This document shows positions 34,918 to 43,473 of a stretch of 64,000 nucleotides of DNA, one piece after another (positions within the stretch are counted from its first letter, which is position 1; each line of letters begins with the position of its first letter). A program made the position numbers and the translations under genes. The DNA comes from M3007 sp031425035 (lineage in GTDB: Bacteria > Bacteroidota > Bacteroidia > Chitinophagales > Saprospiraceae). The notes under the pieces are model-generated. The model had not been told where the DNA came from and made no database searches. It was given only the letters and a program-made list of their open reading frames with translations. The stretch lies in the NCBI GenBank assembly GCA_031425035.1, contig JANPIN010000061.1, positions 37,695-101,694 on the forward strand. The letters are read 5' to 3'.

Positions 34918-36129
34918 ATGTCGAAAAAAGTTCTCCTCATCGGCGCAGGCGGCGTAGGCCGTGTAGTAGCCTATAAATGCGCCCAGAACCGGGACGTTTT
35001 TGGCGAAATCATGCTCGCCTCGCGCACCAAATCCAAATGTGATACCATTGCCGAGGCTATTTACGCGGCTTATGGCGGCAAAAAGATCGAAACTGCGCAA
35101 CTGGATGCCGATAATGTAGCGGAAACGGTGGCCCTGATCAAAAAGTTTCAGCCGGATCTGGTGGTAAATGTCGCACTCCCGTACCAGGATCTGCCGATTA
35201 TGGACGCCTGTTTAGAAACCGGCGTGAATTACATGGATACGGCTAATTATGAGCCCAAAGACGTGGCTAAATTCGAGTATTCCTGGCAGTGGGCCTACCA
35301 GGAGCGCTTCCAGCAGAAAGGCATTACGGCCCTGCTCGGCTGCGGTTTTGATCCAGGCGTAACCAGTGTGTTCACTGCTTACGGGGCTAAACACTACTTC
35401 GATGAGATCCACGAGCTGGACATCATCGACGCCAATGCCGGCGATCACGGCAAGGCTTTCGCGACCAATTTCAACCCGGAAATCAACATCCGCGAAGTCA
35501 CGCAACGCGGTAAATACTGGGAGAACGGCCAGTGGGTGGAAACCGAACCGCATGAGATCTGGAAAGATATCGACTACCCGGAAATCGGTCCGAAACGCTC
35601 CTACCTCATCTACCATGAAGAACTGGAGAGCCTGGTCAAGAACTTTCCGACCCTGCGCCGCGCCCGTTTCTGGATGACCTTCGGCCAGGAATACCTCACC
35701 CACCTGCGCGTGATCCAGAACATCGGGATGGCCGGTATTGCGCCGGTCAAGTTCAAGGGCATAGACATTGTACCGCTCGAATTTCTGAAAGCCGTACTGC
35801 CCGCCCCGGAAGATCTGGGCGAGAATTACACCGGCTTTACCAGCATCGGTTGCCGCATCAAGGGCATTAAAGATGGAAAAGAGCGGACTTACTATGTCTG
35901 GAATAACTGCTCCCACGAAGCGGCGTATAAAGAAACGGGTACCCAGGCCGTGAGTTATACAACCGGCGTACCCGCCATGATCGGCGCACGCATGCTGCTC
36001 ACCGGCGCCTGGACCGGCCATGGGGTCTTTAACGTAGAACAATTCAACCCGGATCCGTTCATGGACCGCCTGAATCAGGACGGACTGCCCTGGCACGAGC
36101 AGGTGGATATGGATCTGCACATGGACTAA
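34918..36129 (+). CDS. Carboxynorspermidine/carboxyspermidine synthase (saccharopine dehydrogenase family)
   Basis: 403 residues. NADPH-dependent enzyme that condenses aspartate beta-semialdehyde with a diamine to form carboxy(nor)spermidine, a step in the alternative spermidine pathway. The Rossmann start is KKVLLIGAGGVGRVVAYKCA. Family blocks include ASRTKSKCDTIAEAI, LVVNVALPYQDLPIMDACLE, GVNYMDTANYEP, ALLGCGFDPGVTSVFTAYG, IDANAGDHGKAFATNFNPEI and VSYTTGVPAMIGARMLLTGA. The last matches carboxynorspermidine synthases better than lysine-pathway saccharopine dehydrogenases. The decarboxylase partner (nspC) is not in the window. A hairpin terminator follows. Confidence 0.9.
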   Translation: MSKKVLLIGAGGVGRVVAYKCAQNRDVFGEIMLASRTKSKCDTIAEAIYAAYGGKKIETAQLDADNVAETVALIKKFQPDLVVNVALPYQDLPIMDACLETGVNYMDTANYEPKDVAKFEYSWQWAYQERFQQKGITALLGCGFDPGVTSVFTAYGAKHYFDEIHELDIIDANAGDHGKAFATNFNPEINIREVTQRGKYWENGQWVETEPHEIWKDIDYPEIGPKRSYLIYHEELESLVKNFPTLRRARFWMTFGQEYLTHLRVIQNIGMAGIAPVKFKGIDIVPLEFLKAVLPAPEDLGENYTGFTSIGCRIKGIKDGKERTYYVWNNCSHEAAYKETGTQAVSYTTGVPAMIGARMLLTGAWTGHGVFNVEQFNPDPFMDRLNQDGLPWHEQVDMDLHMD

Positions 36130-36159
36130 GGGCGCTGGATAGCGCTGACTATTAATAGA

Positions 36160-36204
36160 ATAGGAGTCAACCTGCACTGTTACGGGTTGGCTCCTATCGT
36201 TTTC
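36160..36204 (+). terminator. Intrinsic terminator after carboxynorspermidine synthase
   Basis: Stem ATAGGAGTCAACC (36160-36172) / GGTTGGCTCCTAT (36185-36197), one mismatched pair, followed by CGTTTT. Confidence 0.75.
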
Positions 36205-36242
36205 AGCCCGGTCTTAATTATTAGGCCATGTACAACCTGACT

Positions 36243-36408
36243 AAAAATCCGTTTTGATCCGTTTAATCTGTTTGATCCGTTCTGCTATCCCGTCCAGCGC
36301 GCACGCAGAAGGATTCAAAAATCCGTTTTGATCCGTTTAATCCGTGTGATCCGTTCTGCTATCCCGTCCAGCGCGCACGTAGTAGGATGGCTGAACGGAT
36401 TAAACGGA
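36243..36408. repeat. Two 72-bp direct repeats plus an inverted fragment of the ATCCG family
   Basis: Units at 36243-36314 and 36317-36388 differ at only about four positions. Each starts AAAAATCCGTTTTGATCCGT and ends near CCCGTCCAGCGCGCACG. The complementary motif GAACGGATTAAACGGAT follows at 36392-36408. The 459-nt gap 36130-36588 otherwise contains the terminator above and 180 nt of plain sequence before the DsbD gene, with a weak TTTCTTTG element near 36571. Confidence 0.85.
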
Positions 36409-36588
36409 TATAACAGATTTTCACGGAATTAGAAACCCTGGCGTCGTAAAAACGCCGGTCACGAGCAATGAGCCTTCCGTATTGTCTGTTTGTAGACAAA
36501 CATCCGGGTTAAAGTTCCTTTAAACACTATGCCACCTGCCCATCACTACCGAAAACCTCTTTTCTTTGTGCTCCAAAATTTATAAACA

Positions 36589-38766
36589 ATGATATTCCAA
36601 GGTATACGTCCCCTTCTTTCGGTGGTGCTTATGTTGTTCGCCTTCCATGCGCTGGCCCAGAACCCCATGCACTGGACTTTCACTTCTAAAGCGGTGGGTA
36701 ACGGCCAGTACGACCTGGTGATGACCGGCAAACTGGATGAGGGTTTTTACACCTATTCGCAGCAGAGCGCGGGTGATGACGGACCACTGCCGACGGAAAT
36801 TGCTTTTGAAGAAGGACCGCATTTCAAACTGGTCGGCAAAGCGGCCGAAAGCGGCGGTAAAGTGGAGGCTTTCGATAAGGTGTTCGGCATGACGCTGCAT
36901 AAATTCAAACACGAAGCCATTTTCACCCAGCGCGTACAGGTGACGGATGCCACCAAGCCCATCAAAGGCTATATTGCCGCCCAATGTTGTAATGATAATG
37001 CCTGTTTCCCGCCGCGGCCAGTCGACTTTTCTTTCGTGGTGACGCCCACGGCAGCGCCGGCAAAAACGGAAACTCCAACGCCGAATACGCCTGCCCCCGC
37101 TCCGAACAGCACGGCGCCAACCGATGGTGGACAGGGTTCTACCGAAACTTTACCTACGGATCCACTAACACCGGCGGCCGCCGATAACGAAGCGGCCAGC
37201 GGCCTGGGTGTGGCGCCCGTTCCGCCCGACGACGCGAATTTTATGGGTTTTTTCAATACCAAACGCGACATCAATTCGGCCCAATTTGTCAATAACTGCA
37301 GCGCCGAAGTAAAAGAAGAGGGTTCGCTGGCCTGGGTCTTTGTGGCTGGTTTTCTCGGCGGTTTACTGGCTTTGCTGACCCCCTGCGTGTTTCCCATGAT
37401 CCCGCTGACGGTGGCGTTTTTTACTAAACGTTCGCCCAACCGCGCGACCGGACTCCGCAATGCGCTCTGGTATGGCGCCAGCATTGTGTTGATTTACGTG
37501 AGCATCGACATTGGCGTAACCATGGCTTTCGGAGCCAGCACGCTGAACGAAATGAGCACGGATATGTACTTCAACCTGCTCTTTTTCGGTATTTTCATCG
37601 CTTTTGCCCTCTCTTTCTTCGGTTTGTTTGAAATACAACTGCCATCCTCCTGGGTGAACAGCAGCGATAAAATGGCCGACCGCGGCGGTATGCTGGGTAT
37701 TTTCTTCATGGCTTTTACACTCGCCCTGGTTTCCTTTTCCTGCACTGGCCCGATCGTGGGTACGCTGCTGGTCGAAACGGCGAAATCCAATGGCGGCTCG
37801 GAGATCTTCGGGTTCATTCCGGCCCGGCCTTTCGTGGGGCTTTCCGGTTTCGGTTTTGCGCTGGCGCTGCCTTTTGCGCTGTTCGCCATGTTCCCGGGCT
37901 GGCTCAATTCGCTGCCAAAATCCGGCGGCTGGATGGACAATGTGAAAATTACCCTGGGCTTCGTCGAACTCGCCCTGGCCCTGAAATTTTTCAGTACGGC
38001 CGACATGGTCCGCCACTGGGAACTGTTGAAATTCGAGCCCTTCCTGGCCATGTGGCTGATCATTGCGGTGCTCCTGGCGGCCTATCAATTCGGTCTTTTA
38101 AAAATAAAAGGCAACACGGGACGGCCCGGTCTCGCGCGTCTGGTTATTGGCGTTTCGGCGGCCGCTTTCGCCGTTTACCTGGGCTGGGGACTGTTTAATT
38201 ACAAATCCTTGTCGCTGCTGAGCGGTATTGCGCCACCGGCACACTATAATTTTTTCCGGCCGATGGACTGCCCGCACGGCCTCGATTGTTACCATGATTT
38301 TGATGAGGGCCTGGCCGAAGCCAAACGGCAGAACAAACCGATTTTTGTCGATTTTACCGGTTATGGCTGCGTTAATTGCCGGAAAATGGAGGAGAACGTC
38401 TGGCACCGCCCGGGCGTGTATGAGCATTTGAAAGATAACTACGTGCTCATTTCCCTGTATGTGGACGATCAGGAACGGATCTTCCCGGATAATAAATTCC
38501 TCTATTTGCTGGATCCGGTGACCAACGAGAAAATCCGCACTAAAGGCGATAAATGGGGGCAGTTTGAAAGCAGTAACTTCGGTAAGATCAGCCAGCCCTG
38601 GTATGTGCTGATGAGTAACGACGGCAAAACGCTGCTCAGTCCGGGCCGCGGTTTTACGCCGGACGTCGAAGAATACAAAGCTTTTCTGGACTGCGGCTTT
38701 GAAGCCTTTCAACGGGTAAAAGACGGCAAAAGCAAGGAAATGCTGGGTGCGACGCAGAAGGACTAG
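36589..38766 (+). CDS. dsbD: Thiol:disulfide interchange protein DsbD
   Basis: 725 residues. DsbD carries electrons from cytoplasmic thioredoxin across the membrane to periplasmic reductases. A signal peptide (PLLSVVLMLFAFHALA) is followed by an nDsbD-like domain with Cys133, Cys134 and Cys139 in AAQCCNDNACFPP. A Pro/Thr/Ala-rich linker runs about 150-215. The eight-helix core has redox Cys266 in LLTPCVFPMIPLT and Cys385 in SFSCTGPIVG. The C-terminal thioredoxin domain has Cys594-Val-Asn-Cys597 in FTGYGCVNCRKMEENVW. All six expected cysteines are present. Likely clients are periplasmic redoxins such as the TlpA-like protein upstream. Its stop codon lies inside the left arm of the palindromic element 38763-38925. 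Confidence 0.93.
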   Translation: MIFQGIRPLLSVVLMLFAFHALAQNPMHWTFTSKAVGNGQYDLVMTGKLDEGFYTYSQQSAGDDGPLPTEIAFEEGPHFKLVGKAAESGGKVEAFDKVFGMTLHKFKHEAIFTQRVQVTDATKPIKGYIAAQCCNDNACFPPRPVDFSFVVTPTAAPAKTETPTPNTPAPAPNSTAPTDGGQGSTETLPTDPLTPAAADNEAASGLGVAPVPPDDANFMGFFNTKRDINSAQFVNNCSAEVKEEGSLAWVFVAGFLGGLLALLTPCVFPMIPLTVAFFTKRSPNRATGLRNALWYGASIVLIYVSIDIGVTMAFGASTLNEMSTDMYFNLLFFGIFIAFALSFFGLFEIQLPSSWVNSSDKMADRGGMLGIFFMAFTLALVSFSCTGPIVGTLLVETAKSNGGSEIFGFIPARPFVGLSGFGFALALPFALFAMFPGWLNSLPKSGGWMDNVKITLGFVELALALKFFSTADMVRHWELLKFEPFLAMWLIIAVLLAAYQFGLLKIKGNTGRPGLARLVIGVSAAAFAVYLGWGLFNYKSLSLLSGIAPPAHYNFFRPMDCPHGLDCYHDFDEGLAEAKRQNKPIFVDFTGYGCVNCRKMEENVWHRPGVYEHLKDNYVLISLYVDDQERIFPDNKFLYLLDPVTNEKIRTKGDKWGQFESSNFGKISQPWYVLMSNDGKTLLSPGRGFTPDVEEYKAFLDCGFEAFQRVKDGKSKEMLGATQKD

Positions 38767-38925
38767 TGCCACGTCCAGGGAATAACGCACCCATTTGCGG
38801 CCCTATTTTTCGCTCCATTTCGTTATTCGTCGGTTAAAATGTCCCGCATTTCGCCCTTCTCTTGCCTAATGGAGCAAAAAACAGGTCTCGCCAATCGGCA
38901 CGTCATTCCCTGGACGCGGCACTAG
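38763..38925. repeat. 163-bp imperfect palindromic element spanning two convergent stop codons
   Basis: The ends CTAGTGCCACGTCCAGGGAA and TTCCCTGGACGCGGCACTAG are reverse complements with one mismatch. Similarity between the two arms continues inward for about 55 nt, including CGCTCCATT against AATGGAGC flanked by T/A-runs. The dsbD stop (38764-38766) and the NAD synthetase stop (38922-38924) are both within the terminal repeats. No open frame inside. It could be a small non-autonomous mobile element, or a structured bidirectional terminator. Confidence 0.75.
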
Positions 38926-40559
38926 GACAAATATTTTCCTACGATCGGCATTCTTCGGCCCATGCCGAACCCTTTACTGCTGACCCGCAGCACCGGCGCG
39001 GCCTGTTCGCGTTTAAATTCGTTGATGTTTACCATGCGCAGTACCCGCTGCACCAGGGCAGCATCGAAGCCTTTTTCCACCAGTTCGCGTGGTCCCTGGC
39101 GGCATTCAATATATTGATAGAGTAATTTATCCAGCACGTCATAGGGCGGCAGGCTGTCGGAATCCTTTTGTCCTGGCCGCAGTTCGGCGCTGGGCGGTTT
39201 GCTCAGGCTGTTTTGCGGAATGACTTCGCCATGGATGTTGAGGTAGCGGGCCAGTTCGTACACCTCCGTTTTATACACGTCGCCCAGCACGGAAATACCG
39301 CCGCACATATCGCCGTAGAGCGTACCGTAACCGACCGCCATTTCACTTTTATTCGTGGTATTCAGCAGGATGTGGCCGAATTTATTGCTCATGGCCATCA
39401 GCAGCGTGCCCCGGATGCGGGCCTGGATATTTTCTTCCGTCACGTTAAACGGCAGCCCCTCAAAGTGTGGTTGCAAGGCCGCCTCGAAAGCTTCGTACAT
39501 GGACCGGATAGCGATGATCTCGTGCTTAATCCCCAGATTTTCAGCCAGTTGACGCGCATCATCCACCGAGTGGTCGCTGCTGTACTGACTTGGCAGCAAC
39601 ACCGCCAGCACATTTTCCGGACCCAGCGCTTTAGCGGCCAGCACCGCCGTTACCGCCGAATCTATACCGCCGGAGAGGCCGAGAATGCCCTTTTTGAAAC
39701 CCAGTTTCTGAAAGTAATCGCGGATACCGATGACCAGCGCATCATGGATCAGTTGGGTCTTATCCTTCGGTTGTTCCTGGTTACGGCCGCCTTTGCGTAC
39801 GTCGTCCAGGTCATAAAACTGCAGCCCTTCTTCCCAGTACGGCATTTCATCGTAGACGAGTCCGTCCGGGCTGACTACCAGACTGCCGCCATCGAAAATG
39901 ATGTCGGTTTGCGCGCCGACGTGGTTGGCGTAAAACATGGGTAGTTTATAGCGTTCCACATTCGTGCGCACGATCTGAATACGGGTTGCTGCCTGTGACG
40001 CTGTGAAAGGGGAAGCCGAAATATTGATGATAAAATCCGGTTGCTCCGGCATCATCTCGTCCAGCGGGCAGACGGTGTACAGCGGATTTTCATTGCCGAC
40101 ATTCCAAATATCCTCACATACGACCAGTGCAACTTTCTGACCTTTGAAGGGAATCGTATGGAAGCTCGTGCCCGGCTCGAAGTAGCGATATTCGTCAAAT
40201 ATATCGTAGGTCGGCAGCAGCGCTTTATGCTGTACGCCCAGAATTTCGCCGTTATACAGGAAATAAGCCGAGTTATGCAGGTCTTTCCCGGCGGCCACGG
40301 GGTTGCGGCTGGGGGAGCCGACCACAATGCCGATGCCGTCACTGGCTTTACGAAGGGCGTCTACCGAGTCCGTGCAGCGGCGGATAAAATCATCGAACTC
40401 CAGAAAATCGCGGGGTGGATAACCACATACGGCGAGTTCGCCGAAACAGATCAGGTCGGCGCCCTGACTTTTCGCGCTGGCTACGGCTTCCAGCATTTTA
40501 TGCAGGTTGCCTTCGAAGTTGCCGATGTGGTAGTTGAGCTGGGCCAGTGCGATGGTCAT
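38922..40559 (-). CDS. nadE: Glutamine-dependent NAD+ synthetase
   Basis: 545 residues. Catalyses the last step of NAD synthesis, amidating deamido-NAD with ammonia released from glutamine. The nitrilase-type glutaminase domain (1-260) starts MTIALAQLNYHIGNFEGN and has the catalytic Glu in LICFGELAVCGYPPRDFL, a Lys in HKALLPTYDIFDEYRYF and the nucleophile Cys in VALVVCEDIWN. The synthetase domain has the PP-loop GLSGGIDSAVTAVLAA and LLNTTNKSEMAVGYGTLYGD. The open frame extends 37 codons upstream as Pro/Asn/Lys-rich nonsense through low-complexity DNA, so the ATG at 40559 is chosen. It is convergent with dsbD. Confidence 0.95.
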   Translation of the reverse strand: MTIALAQLNYHIGNFEGNLHKMLEAVASAKSQGADLICFGELAVCGYPPRDFLEFDDFIRRCTDSVDALRKASDGIGIVVGSPSRNPVAAGKDLHNSAYFLYNGEILGVQHKALLPTYDIFDEYRYFEPGTSFHTIPFKGQKVALVVCEDIWNVGNENPLYTVCPLDEMMPEQPDFIINISASPFTASQAATRIQIVRTNVERYKLPMFYANHVGAQTDIIFDGGSLVVSPDGLVYDEMPYWEEGLQFYDLDDVRKGGRNQEQPKDKTQLIHDALVIGIRDYFQKLGFKKGILGLSGGIDSAVTAVLAAKALGPENVLAVLLPSQYSSDHSVDDARQLAENLGIKHEIIAIRSMYEAFEAALQPHFEGLPFNVTEENIQARIRGTLLMAMSNKFGHILLNTTNKSEMAVGYGTLYGDMCGGISVLGDVYKTEVYELARYLNIHGEVIPQNSLSKPPSAELRPGQKDSDSLPPYDVLDKLLYQYIECRQGPRELVEKGFDAALVQRVLRMVNINEFKREQAAPVLRVSSKGFGMGRRMPIVGKYLS

Positions 40560-40693
40560 GAAGGAGAGGTTTGAAAGGTTTGGAGGGTTTGGTGGTTTGC
40601 AAGGGTTTGTTGGTTTGGAGGGGTTTGTTGGTTTGAAGGGCTGCCCGGAACAAACCAGCAAACCCTTCAAACCAACCCGGCAAAACCTCCTTC
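40560..40693. repeat. Low-complexity GGTTTG/CAAACC palindrome upstream of nadE
   Basis: Perfect 14-bp inner arms GTTGGTTTGAAGGG (40627-40640) / CCCTTCAAACCAAC (40663-40676). Degenerate outer arms GAAGGAGAGGTTT and AAAACCTCCTTC begin immediately before the nadE ATG. The left half repeats TTTGGAGGGTTTGG-like units. It occupies the divergent gap between nadE and the FKBP gene. Confidence 0.7.
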
Positions 40694-40758
40694 AATTTTT
40701 CCGGGCAAAACTAAACCATTCTCCCGCTTGATGGTTCGGTTTACGGGCGCTAAAGCAC

Positions 40759-40766
40759 TACCTTTG
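40759..40766 (+). promoter_or_regulatory. -7 element TACCTTTG upstream of the FKBP gene
   Basis: TACCTTTG, with a TTT-containing -33-like element about 16 nt upstream (GGTTTAC at 40738-40744), 30 nt before the ATG at 40797. Confidence 0.55.
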
Positions 40767-40796
40767 CGCCTCATTTTTTCATCAAGCATATTTACA

Positions 40797-41303
40797 ATGA
40801 TTATTGCACCCAATAAAGTAGTGTCTGTGCACTACACCCTGACCGAAGGAACCGCAGAAGGGAATCTGGTCGAGACCACCAATGGTGGCGAACCAATGGC
40901 TTTTATCTACGGCGTCGGTTCTATGATCCCTGATTTTGAAAAAAATCTGGAAGGTAAGCAGGCCGGCGATGCATTCGCTTTTGGTATTACTGCCGCGAAC
41001 GCTTACGGTGAATACGACGACACGGCCCTCGTGGAAGTGGCTAAAAATATGTTCGAAGTGGAAGGTAAAATTCCGGACGGGCTGCTCGAGGTGGGCAACA
41101 CCCTGCCGTTGCAGGACCAGGACGGCAATCAATTCCAGGGAATGGTGGCCTATATCGGCCTCGATACCGTGAAGATCGACTTCAACCACCCGATGGCGGG
41201 CGTGGATCTGTTTTTTACCGGCCACGTGGAAAACGTACGGGATGCCGAAGCGACGGAGCTGGCCCACGGCCACGTGCATGGCGCCGGTGGTCACCAGCAC
41301 TGA
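40797..41303 (+). CDS. SlyD-like FKBP-type peptidyl-prolyl isomerase
   Basis: 168 residues. Proline isomerase and chaperone of the SlyD class. The FKBP half-domains are MIIAPNKVVSVHYTLTEGTA, GEPMAFIYGVGSMIPDFEKN and GDAFAFGITAANAYGEYDDT. They flank an insert-in-flap chaperone segment (ALVEVAKNMFEVEGKIPDGL...VAYIGLDTVKIDFNHPMAG), then FTGHVENVRDA. The C-terminal AHGHVHGAGGHQH tail is His-rich, as in SlyD, and suggests metal binding. No signal peptide; cytoplasmic. The ATG at 40797 is preferred over 40728, which lies upstream of the promoter element. Confidence 0.92.
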   Translation: MIIAPNKVVSVHYTLTEGTAEGNLVETTNGGEPMAFIYGVGSMIPDFEKNLEGKQAGDAFAFGITAANAYGEYDDTALVEVAKNMFEVEGKIPDGLLEVGNTLPLQDQDGNQFQGMVAYIGLDTVKIDFNHPMAGVDLFFTGHVENVRDAEATELAHGHVHGAGGHQH

Positions 41304-41331
41304 TCTGACCGGTATTTGATCCGATGGATGG

Positions 41332-41369
41332 AGAGATTTCAGGGTACTACCTGAAATCTCTTTTTTTTT
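41332..41369 (+). terminator. Intrinsic terminator after the FKBP gene
   Basis: Perfect 12-bp stem AGAGATTTCAGG (41332-41343) / CCTGAAATCTCT (41350-41361), with a run of nine T. Confidence 0.9.
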
Positions 41370-41427
41370 GCCGGTTAAATAAGCAAATCACCGACCTTTC
41401 CCCCTGGTTTCACCTGCTAACTGTCCA

Positions 41428-43377
41428 ATGAGTAACCATAATAGTTACCACAAGCTTTCCACTGCTGGTCTGCTGATTACCCTCGGCATCATTTACGGCG
41501 ATATTGGTACTTCGCCCCTGTACGTAATGGACGCTATAACTGGCTCGAACGTGATCGACCGGATGACTATACTCGGCGGAGTAAGCCTGGTTTTCTGGAC
41601 CCTGACGGTCCAAACGACCCTGAAATACGTGATGCTGACCTTACGGGCCGACAACAATGGTGAAGGCGGCATTTTTTCTTTGTACACCCTCGTGCGGCGC
41701 AAAAACCGCTGGTTAAAATATCCGGCCATCATCGGCGGGGCGGCTATGCTTTCCGACGGGATGATCACACCGCCCATTTCCGTAGCCTCCGCCATTGAGG
41801 GCCTGGAAAGCCGGTATCCGGGTATGCCGACCGTGTATATTGTCATCGCCATCATTTCTATCCTGTTTTTCGCCCAGCGTTTTGGTACGGCGGCGGTGGG
41901 CAAGGGCTTTGGCCCGATCATGCTCGTCTGGTTTTCCATGCTGGCCATCCTAGGTATTAACCAGATTGCCGGTAACCCCGGGGTCATTGCGGCCCTCAAT
42001 CCCTGGTACGGTGTGCAATTGCTGCTGCATAGTCCCGGTTCACTTCTGATACTGGGGGCAGTTTTCCTGTGTACGACTGGCGCAGAGGCACTCTATGCCG
42101 ACCTTGGGCACTGCGGGCGCGCCAACATCAAGATGAGCTGGATTTTCGTAAAAACCTGTCTGGTACTCACTTACCTGGGTCAGGCGGCCTGGTTGCTGAA
42201 ATTTGAAGGACAAATACGGCCTATGAAAACCTTTTACGGCGTTATGCCGCACTGGTTTCTGCTCATTGGGACCGGCATCGCCACCATTGCGGCGGTTATT
42301 GCCAGCCAGGCTTTGATTTCCGGTTCGTTTACCCTGGTTTCGGAGGCCATTCGCCTGGGATTTTTACCTAAATTAACCGTCAAGTTCCCCTCCAACCTCA
42401 AGGGACAAATTTACATACCGGCCGTCAACACCTTTTTATGGCTGGGTTGTGTCGGTATTGTGCTGCATTTCCAGAAATCAGGCGCCATGGAAGCCGCGTA
42501 TGGACTGGCCATCATCCTGGCCATGTTGTGTACAACCATTTTGCTATCCAACTGGATGATTATCAAGCGGGTAAATGCCGCTATTATCTGGGCCTTCCTG
42601 ATCTTTTACCTAGTGGTCGAGCTGGGTTTTCTGCGCGCCAATATTACTAAGTTCCACGAGGGCGGTTACGTAACGGTGTCGATTGCGACACTTCTGGTGG
42701 GCATCATGCTGGTATGGCTGACTGCGAAACGTATACGCTGGAGTTATTCGGACGAAGTGTATATCAACGACTATCTTGATCAGATCATTCTGTTGAGCAA
42801 CGATAGTGAAATACCTAAATTTGCCTCCAATCTGGTGTTTTTGAGCGGGACAAAAAACCCCAAGAAAGTGGAAGAAAAGATCCTCTATTCCATTCTGCAA
42901 ACCCAGCCGAAACGCGCCGATGTATACTGGTTCGTGCATATTGAGACGACTGACCAGCCGTATACGATGGAATATGAAGTCAACACCATTGCACCACAGG
43001 ACGTGTATAAAGTTAATTTTAGGCTGGGTTTCCGGGTGCAGCAGCGCATGAACGTGTTTATGAAAAGGGTGGTGGAAGACCTGGTGGAAAACGAAGAGCT
43101 GGCGGTGCATTCCCGGTATCACTCGGCGGCTCACCGCTATCCGACCGGCGATTTCCGTTTTGTACTGATCTCGGAATTCCTGTCGAATGAGAATGAACTG
43201 CCCTGGTTCCAGCAGTTGATCATGGGGGTTTACCTGTCGGTAAAAACGATGATCTCCTCGCCGGCCAACTGGTTCGGGCTGGACAGCGATTCGGTCGACA
43301 TAGAAAAGGCGCCGCTGGTACTTAAACCCGTTAAAGATGTGCGTTTGAAAAGAATACAAGACAATAAAACCGTATAA
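41428..43377 (+). CDS. kup: Kup-family potassium uptake protein (copy 1)
   Basis: 649 residues. Kup proteins are proton-coupled K+ symporters with about 12 membrane helices and a cytoplasmic C-terminal domain. The signature GIIYGDIGTSPLYVMDAI is near residue 22. Other family blocks are RADNNGEGGIFSLYTLVRR, MLSDGMITPPISVASAIEG, AVFLCTTGAEALYADLGHCG, ASQALISGSFTLVSEAIRLG and GQIYIPAVNTFLWLGCVGIV. The soluble tail from about 440 (DEVYINDYLDQIILLSNDSE) is shared almost word for word with copy 2. It is preceded by the FKBP terminator. Confidence 0.95.
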   Translation: MSNHNSYHKLSTAGLLITLGIIYGDIGTSPLYVMDAITGSNVIDRMTILGGVSLVFWTLTVQTTLKYVMLTLRADNNGEGGIFSLYTLVRRKNRWLKYPAIIGGAAMLSDGMITPPISVASAIEGLESRYPGMPTVYIVIAIISILFFAQRFGTAAVGKGFGPIMLVWFSMLAILGINQIAGNPGVIAALNPWYGVQLLLHSPGSLLILGAVFLCTTGAEALYADLGHCGRANIKMSWIFVKTCLVLTYLGQAAWLLKFEGQIRPMKTFYGVMPHWFLLIGTGIATIAAVIASQALISGSFTLVSEAIRLGFLPKLTVKFPSNLKGQIYIPAVNTFLWLGCVGIVLHFQKSGAMEAAYGLAIILAMLCTTILLSNWMIIKRVNAAIIWAFLIFYLVVELGFLRANITKFHEGGYVTVSIATLLVGIMLVWLTAKRIRWSYSDEVYINDYLDQIILLSNDSEIPKFASNLVFLSGTKNPKKVEEKILYSILQTQPKRADVYWFVHIETTDQPYTMEYEVNTIAPQDVYKVNFRLGFRVQQRMNVFMKRVVEDLVENEELAVHSRYHSAAHRYPTGDFRFVLISEFLSNENELPWFQQLIMGVYLSVKTMISSPANWFGLDSDSVDIEKAPLVLKPVKDVRLKRIQDNKTV

Positions 43378-43473
43378 TTACAGATGATAGCGCTGTGATT
43401 TTCCATGGCACATTTTTAGTTTGGGAACTCAATATTCTCCGATCTTTTGTGCTAATAATCTCTTTATCATTGC

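Noticed and set aside
40560..40670. N-terminal extension of NAD synthetase
   Set aside because: Low-complexity Pro/Asn/Lys codons from repeat DNA; the nitrilase domain begins at the ATG at 40559.
41304..41427. Riboswitch (c-di-AMP type) before the first Kup gene
   Set aside because: Only the FKBP terminator and about 60 nt of plain sequence are present; no conserved aptamer features were seen.
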